Shown here: piece after piece, positions 55,849 through 64,000 of the stretch
How positions within the stretch are numbered: position 1 is the first letter of the stretch
How the letters are laid out: every line of letters begins with the position of its first letter
Source of the DNA: Diploptera punctata
Taxonomy: Eukaryota; Arthropoda; Insecta; Blattodea; Blaberidae
Assembly (NCBI GenBank): GCA_030220185.1
Contig: JASPKZ010008350.1
Span: forward strand, 1,398,501 to 1,462,500
Reading direction: 5' to 3'
DNA length: 64,000 bases
The notes under the pieces: model-generated
Databases searched by the model: none
What the model saw: only the letters and a program-made list of their open reading frames with translations
Told to the model about the DNA's origin: nothing
Program-made: the position numbers and the translations under genes

Positions 55849-56389
55849 AAATATGGCTATACGTTTGATCGCGTTGTGTGATGAAAATATTACCATTACA
55901 GGAAATATGATATTACCGTTGGAAAAGCAATTATTCAAATTACAACAATGGAATAAAACAAAACAGTCTAGAACTTATGTCATTAGTCAAATTGGTGTTG
56001 AATATGCAACAGCGAATTACAATTGCTGCATGGACAATAACGTACGCTAATGATCGTGAGGCCGCAAGACGTGGTGAGTTTAACATAGCATTGCAGCCGT
56101 CGACTGTGGGGAAGTGGAGAAAACGACTGCTGGAAACGGGAAGGATGCAGAAAATCATACCTCCTGGAAGGCCTCGCAATAGCACGGATGCACAAACAAC
56201 GAAGAGAATTGTGGAGGCGTTCGACGCTAGCCCACAAAAATCAACCCGCCAAGCTGCACGTGAGCAGTGGTTTGTTTTGTTTTGTTCTATTGTTGTAATT
56301 TGAAGGATTCCCTTTCCAATGATAACAACATATTTCCTTTAATAATAATATTTTCGTCACAAAATGCGATCAAACATATAGCCATATTT
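55849..56389 (+). mobile_element. Deleted transposon with ~115-bp inverted repeats keeping a transposase N-terminus
   Basis: Arms about 55849-55965 and about 56272-56389 are imperfect reverse complements (AAATATGGCTATACGTTTGA vs the complement of the right end). Between them, 55977-56270 encodes a helix-turn-helix-like N-terminal segment (P-S-T-V-G-K-W-R-K-R-L-L-E-T-G and K-S-T-R-Q-A-A-R-E), as in DUF4817-type Tc1/mariner relatives. The rest of the transposase is deleted. Confidence 0.75.
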
Positions 56390-56466
56390 CTGAATCAGTC
56401 TGTGGATAACAAACATTTTAATCAACACTTTTGACATTCATATTAAGCACCGTTGAGGTTATGTAA

Positions 56467-56868
56467 TAAGATGTTAATTATATAATTTTTACCTGGTAAG
56501 TCAGTCGTCCTCAACTAAATTATTAAACTTCTTCAAGTTATTCTAATATGGAGGCCTTTCGAAAACAATGTTTCATCTTCTGCGTTTTAACTGGAACTGG
56601 TGGTGTTATGTAACTTGTATAACGGATTTATGTCTGTGGTTATGTTCTCGTTGAGTAGGTCTTTATTCCTTGCTTCTTTTAGTATCTCTATGTTTTCAAG
56701 GATGCTGATTCTGTTGTCATTATGTATATAACACCATCAGTTCTAGTCAAAACGCAGAAGATGAGACATTGTTTTCGAAAGGCCTCCATATTGAATACTT
56801 GAAGAAGTTTAATAATTTAGTTGAGGATGACTGACTTACCAGGTACAAATTATATAATTAACATCTTA
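56467..56868. repeat. Foldback element 1
   Basis: Arms of about 140 bp (56467-56609 and 56728-56868), loop about 118 nt. Shares CGTCCTCAACTA-type sequence with foldback element 2 at 61625-62077. Confidence 0.85.
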
Positions 56869-56944
56869 TAAACATTTAAAATGAAAATAAACCTTACGTG
56901 ACCACCGAAATCACGTATAATACCATATTATATTAGCCATATTC

Positions 56945-57444
56945 CAAAAAACGTTAAGCTGAAAATATATAAAACTATTATTCTACCAGTTATATTATAT
57001 GGGTGCGAAACATGGACTCTTACTTTAAGGGAGGAAAGGAGATTACGAGTATTTGAGAATAAAGTTCTTAGGAAAATTTTTGGACCAAAGAGAGATGAAC
57101 AGACAGGTGAATGGAGAAGACTACATAACAATGAACTACATGGTCTTTATAGGAAGCCAGATATAATAAGAACAGTTAAGTCCCGTAGACTGCGATGGAC
57201 AGGACATGTTGCGCGTATGGGGAATGAAAGACGTGCATGGAAACTTCTTGTAGGAAAGCCAGAAGGAAAACGCCCAGTTGGTAGACCAAGAATGAGGTGG
57301 GAGAACAACATTAACTATGATTTGAGGGAAGTAGATTATACAGGGAATGATTGGAAAGCATTAGCTCAGGATAGGGATGTATGGAGAGCTTATGTCCGTG
57401 CGGCCATGAACCTACGGGTTCGATAGTGCCAGTGAGTAAGTAAG
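56945..57444 (+). pseudogene. LINE E, 5'-truncated copy with perfect TSD
   Basis: It starts CAAAAAACGTTAAGCTG and encodes Y-G-C-E-T-W-T-L then the V-G-R-P ... A-A-M-N-L-R-V-R end, stop at 57424-57426. GTAA tail. TSD TATTAGCCATATTC at 56931-56944 and 57445-57458, identical. No frame damage in the last 69 codons. Confidence 0.93.
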
Positions 57445-58009
57445 TATTAGCCATATTCAGTGTGAATGTAATGTATGAATGAATAATGTGTCTTAAACCT
57501 AGAGAACGATGGGACTCTTACTTTAAGGGAGGAAAGGAGATTACGAGTATTTGAGAATAAAGTTCTTAGGAAAATTTTTGGACCAAAGAGAGATGAACAG
57601 ACAGGTGAATGGAGAAGACTACATAACAATGAACTACATGGTCTTTATAGGAAGCCAGATATAATAAGAACAGTTAAGTCCCGTAGACTGCGATGGACAG
57701 GACATGTTGCGCGTATGGGGAATGAAAGACGTGCATGGAAACTTCTTGTAGGAAAGCCAGAAGGAAAACGCCCAGTTGGTAGACCAAGAATGAGGTGGGA
57801 GAACAACATTAACTATGATTTGAGGGAAGTAGATTATACAGGGAATGATTGGAAAGCATTAGCTCAGGATAGGGATGTATGGAGAGCTTATGTCCGTGCG
57901 GCCATGAACCTACGGGTTCGATAGTGCCAGTGAGTAAGTAAGTATTAGCCATATTCAGTGTGAATGTAATGTATGAATGAATAATGTGTCTTAAACCTAG
58001 AGAACGATG
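57014..58009. repeat. 498-bp tandem duplication covering the LINE E 3' end
   Basis: The segment from GGACTCTTAC (57014) to ...GAACGAT (about 57511) is repeated at about 57512-58009 with no difference I can see, including the LINE end, its right TSD copy and 60 bases of flank. The junction at about 57509-57513 lies at a shared ATGG. Confidence 0.93.
57512..57942 (+). pseudogene. LINE E 3' end, second (duplicated) copy
   Basis: The duplicate of 57014-57444: identical 69-codon C-terminus at 57715-57924. It arose by DNA duplication, not by retrotransposition, because it carries the flank of copy one. Confidence 0.92.
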
Positions 58010-58022
58010 GATGGATGGATGG

Positions 58023-58596
58023 AGTGAAGAGAAGTATGGAAGCTAGAGATTTGAGGGAAGAAGATGCTTTAGACAGGAACCTCTGACGACAAATCACTTT
58101 GGGTTGAAGGAGAAACACTGTATTCTGGAATATTCCTAAAAAAATAAAAATGTTTGTGTTGGGGCATTGAGCTAATTCATAATGCGAGGAGGTCTTCAAT
58201 GTCACTGTAAGCCTACGGTCAAAAAAATATACATGTTATCCAGAATTGAACATGCTTTCCCACAAAAAGCCCAGGAGGTGTGGGGCATGTTGTTGTAGCT
58301 TATCCCGATTCTTCTAAACCATGCTCATGAGTCATTGTTTTAAGAAATTGTATTATAGGCCTGTATGCAAGTTGATTCCAGATATTCGTTGTTGGATTGA
58401 AGATGCATTGGAGTACATGTTGTAGTGATGCTTCTTTTGTATTATTCTTTGGGTAGACTGGAAATGTGTTCTCGTCGTCTATTATTTTAAGAGTTGTAAG
58501 GTGTCCTGTTTTAATCTTCCTATAGCCTAGCTGTCTGTTATTTTCGTTGCGGTGTCATTCTGATGAAGTCTTCAGGGTTCTTTGTTTTATAGGCCT
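58023..58596. other. Unassigned region
   Basis: A short (ATGG)n at about 58007-58022, then nothing recognised. Confidence 0.4.
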
Positions 58597-58610
58597 ACCA
58601 GTTGTGTTGT

Positions 58611-59384
58611 AACACTAAAAAATTAGGACTGGAAGTAAATATCAATAAAACCAAATATATGGTCACACGTAGAAATACATTATATAATGGAAATGGACAG
58701 CTAATGACAAATGAGGGAAATTTTGAGGAAATGGCTGAATTCAAATACCTAGGAACAATAATCACAAATAGGAAGGAGATGCACAAAGAAATTAAACATA
58801 GGCTCAATTCTGGAAATGCGTGCTATTATGCATTGCAGAGACTCTTGAAGTCCCAACTCCTTTCAAAAAACGTTAAACTGAAAATATATAAAACTATTAT
58901 TCTACCAGTTATATTATATGGGTGCGAAACGTGTACTCTTACTTTAAGGGAAGAAAGGAGATTACAAGTATTTGAGAATAAAGTACTTAGGACAATTTTT
59001 GGACCAAAGAGAGATGAACAGACAGGTGAATGGAGAAGACTTACATAACAATGAAGTACATGGTCTTTATAGGAAGCCAGATATAATAAGAACAGTTAAG
59101 TGTCGTAGACTGCGATGGGCAGGACATGTTGCACGTATGGGGAATGAAAGACTTGCATGGAAGCTTCTTGTAGGAAAGCCAGAGGGAAAACGCCCAGTTG
59201 GTAGACCAAGAATGAGGTGGGAGAATAACATTAACTATGATTTGAGGGAAGTAGATTATACAGGCATGATTGTCAAAAAAACAGGGAATGATTGGAAAAA
59301 CATTAGCTCAGGATAGGGGTGTATGGAGAGGTTATGTCCGCGCGGCCATGAACCTACGGGTTCGATAGTGCCAGTGAGTGAGTG

Positions 59385-59420
<36 letters not shown>
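58611..59420 (+). pseudogene. LINE E, 5'-truncated copy with perfect TSD
   Basis: Encodes K-K-L-G-L-E-V-N-I-N-K-T-K-Y-M, F-K-Y-L-G-T-I-I-T-N-R-K, Y-G-C-E-T-C-T-L (58602-59048). After a +1 shift at about 59040 it continues to about 59265, where a small local duplication (GGGAATGATTG region, 59262-59300) breaks the end. Long GTAA tail. TSD ACCAGTTGTGTTGT at 58597-58610 and 59421-59434, identical. Confidence 0.93.
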
Positions 59421-59421
<1 letters not shown>

Positions 59422-59529
59422 CCAGTTGTGTTGTGGTGGTCATTTCCATATTTTGTTAGTATTTGTTTTAAATTTGAACAGATCTCAGTGAAAGTTAATT
59501 GTTCTGTTTCTGATGTGTGTGGCACGTAA

Positions 59530-60135
59530 CAGTAGGCCGATATTACAATGCGAGGTTGGTAAGTGGATTTTACAGAAGCGAGAAAATTAGCCTATTAAAA
59601 ACCGAGCGATGGCGAGGTTTTTATATTCCGAAATTATGTAAAACACTTCAAAAACGTGTGTTGTGCATTATTTTCTGCACGATGGTATTTTAAAAATAAC
59701 AATTAATAGTAAAAGAATAACATCTTCGCTGGAAATATTTACGTTCATTATAAACAACTGACTGACGACAACAGTCTGGCCAATGTATAGGGCCTATACG
59801 CTAAATGCCGAAAATAATTTAATTGAGACTGCAGCAGGCCGTGACACCAATCAAGCATTGTTTTATATTGTTTAAAATAAGTTCAGTTCATTTAAAATGC
59901 AGTGATTTGTTTTGTATAATGTAGGCCTATATCAACACTACCTTTCTGATATATTTTTATATTTAGACTACATTATACGTAATATACATAAAGGACAGTG
60001 ATTTTACTTCCCACCCTAGGTAGGTAATTTGTAATATTACAGTATAGTTATTTTGTTATTTATAGGTTGGCAACCCCGAAATTTAGAAAATTGTATTTTT
60101 AATCATGGTGGTCATTCATGTAAGTACGACACTTT
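59530..60135 (+). repeat. Repeat M copy
   Basis: Plus-oriented match to 18398-18969 plus 21348-21430: ATTACAATGCGAGGTTGG, AAAACCGAGCGATGGCGA, GCAGCAGGCCGTGACACC, AATCATGGTGGTCATTC blocks. It allows the interrupted copy to be reconstructed as one repeat. Class unknown. Confidence 0.65.
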
Positions 60136-60234
60136 CATGCAAAAAGTAGGCCTACTTATAAAGAGAGAAGTTAAAGTAAGATTGAGGGAAAGGGAGAATT
60201 ATAAGAATATTTTATGTAATAATATTTACAAATA

Positions 60235-60678
60235 AAAATTACCGTGAGTCTGTCTGTCTGTCCTTTATGGACTCAGAAACTACTTGACAGATTTGAATGG
60301 GGGTTTTCACACCATCATTTAGAGAATTTTTCTGGGACAATAAATATATAGGCCTACCACATATTACAGTACGTACTATACGGTAGGAGGTATAAAATAC
60401 AAAAAAAAAACTTGATTCGGCGCACTAAAAAAATTAGCTTTTTGGACGCTTAAATATCTTTCGCTGCCTAAACCATGACAAATACGCCAAATTAATGTAC
60501 ACAGAATTTAATACCTTACAAATTTCTACAAAAAACTACGCGACAGCATGTTCTATCTTTTATGGATAACTCTCAATAACAATTTTTGTCTTTCAATTCA
60601 TTGATGCCAAGAAGATGGGCATAAATAGATTCCCGGGCAAGCATAGCAGCACATGCTGGGTATTTGCTAGTTATAAAT
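60235..60678 (-). repeat. Repeat K copy
   Basis: Reverse-oriented relative of 43570-44402 (CCTAAACCATGACAAATAC, CAATAACAATTTTTGTCTTT). It also holds the other end of such elements (GAGTCTGTCTGTCTGTCC, about 60246) and ACATGCTGGGTATTTGCTAG. Confidence 0.65.
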
Positions 60679-61030
60679 GTAATTGAAAATTGGTTGGAAA
60701 CATTTTTTAGAAAGGTAACGGTACCTCACATTGTTAGGTCCTCAGGGAATGTAATTTATTTCTCGTTAGTTACCTTTGAGAACAAAAAATAAATAAACTT
60801 GTGTACAGAGGATCGGTGTGAACAGCTGCAGTGCACACTTGTTGAGAAGCAAAGTGTTGTTGTCTTTGCGAAATTAACAATGCATTGCTTCACGTGTAAT
60901 TAAACTGGAAACAAACGTTCTCAACCTGTACCTACTGTACCACTTGTACAAACAAACCTTGTGCAGATCTATTATTCTAAGCGTTTTATAATAAACTCCA
61001 AAATCTGCAAAATTCTAAACGTTTATAGGT
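60679..61030. other. Unassigned region
   Basis: Nothing recognised. Confidence 0.35.
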
Positions 61031-61039
61031 TACAGAAAA

Positions 61040-61190
61040 TGTACAGTAATGAGGTGCAGAAAAACATTAAACATGAGCTCAATTCTGAAAATGCACGCTA
61101 TTACCCATTACAGGAACTCTTGTCATCCCAACCTCTCTCAAAAAAGTTAGACCGAAAATATATAAAACTGTTATTCTCCCAGTAAATCAA
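61040..61190 (+). pseudogene. LINE E scrap
   Basis: Reads V-Q-K-N-I-K-H-E-L-N-S-E-N-A-R-Y-Y, matching I-K-H-R-L-N-S-G-N-A-C-Y-Y of LINE E, then stops. Confidence 0.7.
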
Positions 61191-61624
61191 TAAATCCAAC
61201 GGAAAATTATTATAGCTGTACTAATATAATGAAATCTACCAAAAATTAGGAAATTAGCGAAGACAAAAAAAAAATAGGGAATTTATGTTATGAAATTGGG
61301 ATTGTGAAAAAAAACTAATGGGAAAACAAAAAGATACTTGAACATCCGAATGAAGGAACGCCTTAAGGCCGTAAAAAATGAGGGGGATCCACTGCAGCTC
61401 CTCACGCTTGGTCAGAAAAGCACAGAATTGAATGAATTCAAATTTAATGGAACAATTAGAGATATCTGAAGAACTCATAGTTTGCAAAATAAATCTACAT
61501 CGGAAAATACAAAGACAAAATAATGAATATTGAAATTCCCATGGGTTCATCGGTCCACCAACAGAGGATGAGAAATACATATATATAATAAAATCCATTG
61601 TTAAAACCGTTGAGGTGGAAGGTC
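61191..61624. other. Unassigned region
   Basis: Nothing recognised. Confidence 0.35.
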
Positions 61625-62077
61625 ATAAAATAAAATAAGTTAAAACGTACCTTCTTAGTTCAAAGCCGTCGTCCTCAACTTATAAAATACGAATGCTTTT
61701 TGTCTGAAGGTCTTTCAGAATCTCCATTCCATCTTCAACAGGTCTTTCTTCGCTACATTACTTGATGTGGTGGTTAATGGTGCTGATCCTAATGTGGTGT
61801 TGTTGTGACTAAAGCTTCTTCCTGACGATATCGTATAGTGGGTTGTTTAGTCTGGGATATACGATATACCATATCGTCAGGAAGAAGCTTTAGTCACGAC
61901 AACACCACATTAGGATCCGCACCATCAACAACCACATCAAGTAATGTAGGGAAGAAAGACCTGCTGAAGATGGAATGGAGATTCTGAAAGGCCTTCAGAC
62001 GAAAAGCATTCATATTTTATAAGTTGAGGACGACGGCTTTGACCTAAGAAGGTACATTTTAACTTATTTTATTTTAT
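61625..62077. repeat. Foldback element 2 (long hairpin)
   Basis: Arms 61625-61831 and 61871-62077, 207 bp each with few mismatches; loop 39 nt that itself contains CGTATA...TATACG. No coding sequence. Confidence 0.92.
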
Positions 62078-62270
62078 AAATATGTATCAACTATCAAATG
62101 AACAGTCAGATGCCAGTTGGTAATGAGGAAAAAATTCCTTTAAACTAGACCTGGAAAGGATTCAAAATATGAGGTGAGGCATGAAATGTGATTAATATAA
62201 TGATTATTTATCAATTGTCATATTTATTTTATAAGTAATAACTACTGTATATTTTAAGACGAATAAAAGA

Positions 62271-62555
62271 GATCCAGTACTTGCCTTAGGAGGTCTAGGA
62301 GCTAAGGCTCCCACCATTCTAGACAATCGGCGTCAGATATCAGCCGGGTTAGCAGATCTGCATGACGGCCGCCTTTATCTCCACAACATAGCCTGATACT
62401 CATTTACGTTAGAGGGTGAGTCGAGCCCAGGGCCACGGTGCCGCCGCGCCGGAAGGTTTATGTCAATTAAAACATTTGGACCACCTGGACTCCATCCCGC
62501 TATCTTGCGGCTAGTAGAATAATGCGTGACCTACCATGTTACGAACTGTACCACT
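62271..62555 (-). mobile_element. SINE A copy, decayed
   Basis: Minus strand; keeps GAGCTAAGGCTCCCAC, GACAATCGGCGTCAG and CATGACGGCCGCCTTTA; the tRNA-like head at the right is degraded. Confidence 0.75.
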
Positions 62556-62749
62556 ATACTTTATTGTCCTAATATTTTCAGGCTATCAACAGTAGATTGT
62601 GTGTAAAGCACAAATAGGCGATAATAAAAATGCTTTCGATTTTTTAAAAAAGTAAAGTGTCCTGAAAATTTCACAGCTCTTGAGGCAAGCGCACAAGCAA
62701 GGCGATTTTTCATATTTTTTAAAATAAATTAATATTGACCAAGTGATTA

Positions 62750-63052
62750 AGGCAAGATGCCTTGGCGCAGAGCTACGGGAATTGCGCTGGTTCGAGAGTC
62801 ACCATGGGGGAAAACATTTTCTCATGGAATTTCGATCAGTATAGGATCAATACTCCCCAGCAATGTGACGAATTTGGGTAGCTACAATGGGTATCGGCCC
62901 CGGTTGAGAAAACGAGCTATAACGGTTGGGGGTCCACAAGTCACCCCATAAATTGGCTGCATGATAGTTTGACTCTGCGATTAGCACATATGGATGTGAG
63001 GCCAGCATCATGATGGTAGGGCAAGGGCCTTCATGGTAATTCGCCCCAGGGA
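62750..63052 (+). mobile_element. SINE D copy
   Basis: Head GATGCCTTGGCGCAGAGCTA and box B GGTTCGAGAGTC; GACGAATTTGGGTAGCTACA; 3' block AAGGGCCTTCATGG. Confidence 0.8.
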
Positions 63053-63189
63053 GTTAGTTTAGACCAAATAGTTTATAATAGATAAAACATAAACACATAC
63101 CGTATTTTAAAGCGAAATCTACCATTCATTAAAATAAATAATTGCAATAATGTCAATTAGAATAAGATATATAAAATTAAACTAGGTGT

Positions 63190-63475
63190 TCGCGACATTC
63201 TTACAATGCACTTAGCCTACCAAACGGCTGTTGCCTATGTCATGTGGTTAGCACATTGTGTCCTTCAGTTATTGCAGCTGGTTTCATCCACCTAGAGCCG
63301 CTACTTACTGAAACTACCCAAATTCCTCTCGATGCTACAGTTTATGAGCATCGATACCATACTGGCCGAAATTTCACGAGAAATTGTCTTCCTCCGTGGG
63401 GATTCGAAGCAGCGCAAGTCCCGTAGTTCTGCACCAAGGCATCATGCCTTAAACCACTCAGCTACGGCGCGAGAA
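63190..63475 (-). mobile_element. SINE D copy
   Basis: Minus strand; CCTACCAAACGGCTGTTG at left, CATACTGGCCGAAATTTC in the body, GCTACGGCGCGAGA at the head (right). Faces the previous copy, 140 bp away. Confidence 0.8.
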
Positions 63476-64000
63476 TATAATCCACATTCTGAACCCTGAA
63501 AACTTTATTTATGAAAATCTTTATAGAAGAACCATACCTAAAAATATTCTCCCAAGAAATATAATTTGAAACGTGCATTCATTTATGACACCGATAGAAA
63601 TTCATATCTGTTACAGAGTAAAAATAATACACAATAGAAAAGTTATTTTACTGTTCAAATATCCTTGCTAGCAAATTTACTCTACACAATTCAGTTCCAT
63701 AAGTGTTCGTGTAATACTGTACATTATTTCATTTTTTTTTCTTTACATGCGAATTGGAAAAGTGCGAGTATTCCAATTTATTTAAAGGAACGAGAGTTTT
63801 TTTTTTTTTGTAATTCCATTCTAAGTAATGGTTACTTCTATAATACTGTATAACCTCTAAAAATAACTACTTCACATTACTATATCGGTATCGATATGGG
63901 TTATATTAATAAAAATTCCAAAACTTTTTATTTAGAAAATTATATGAATGCCATATTTTATTGTAGAGACGTATCAAGGATTGTGAAAAATGAGCTTAAA
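63476..64000. other. Unassigned region
   Basis: AT-rich to the window edge; no supported feature. Confidence 0.4.

Noticed and set aside
1..64000. A new defence, biosynthetic or other multi-gene system
   Set aside because: No cluster of host or bacterial-type genes is visible; everything recognisable belongs to mobile elements or simple repeats.

Overview
This window looks like gene-poor, transposon-packed nuclear DNA from an insect. The reasons are AT-rich sequence, tRNA-derived SINEs, 3'-truncated LINEs with target-site duplications (TSDs), mariner, piggyBac, pogo and hAT-type fragments, an env-bearing Gypsy/errantivirus-like LTR element, long microsatellites and a large satellite array. 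The repeat families remind me of a cockroach-type (polyneopteran) genome, but that is an impression. I found no convincing host protein-coding gene, rRNA or functional tRNA gene.

Layout. 1-6.6 kb: 3' nine-tenths of an LTR retroelement (gag, protease-RT-RNase H-integrase, env, polypurine tract, 3' LTR). Its gag and pol are linked by a well-formed -1 frameshift signal, and pol and env each carry one apparent single-base deletion. 6.9-16.2 kb: LINE fragments, tRNA-derived SINEs, TA/CA/ATT microsatellites, and a LINE with an inverted 5' end. 16.2-17.7 kb: a TTAA-bounded piggyBac-like element holding two LINE 3' ends. 18.4-21.4 kb: a triple nest (repeat M, split by a LINE, split by a pogo-type element with a PHD finger). 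21.6-24.9 kb: a 3.3-kb hAT-type element with 8-bp TSDs, a decayed transposase and a long hairpin; a 627-bp relative with the same ends lies at 27.0 kb. 29-33 kb: mariner remnant, LINE, MITE-like element. 33.48-37.32 kb: about 64 nearly identical copies of a 60-bp satellite. 38-46.7 kb: SINEs nested in LINEs, a head-to-head pair of tRNA-like elements and an RTE-type tandem dimer. 46.7-51.3 kb: mostly unrecognised AT-rich DNA. 51.3-64 kb: more LINE/SINE copies, two deletion derivatives of Tc1/mariner-like transposons that keep opposite ends of a transposase, two foldback elements, and a 498-bp tandem duplication inside a LINE.

How things work together. The LTR element encodes its own capsid, enzymes and envelope glycoprotein. 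The SINEs are non-coding and presumably relied on LINE machinery; their clean 11-17 bp TSDs and those of the LINEs fit target-primed reverse transcription. Small inverted-repeat elements presumably depended on transposases like the broken ones seen here. The insertions can be ordered in time from their nesting, which is the main biological information in the window.
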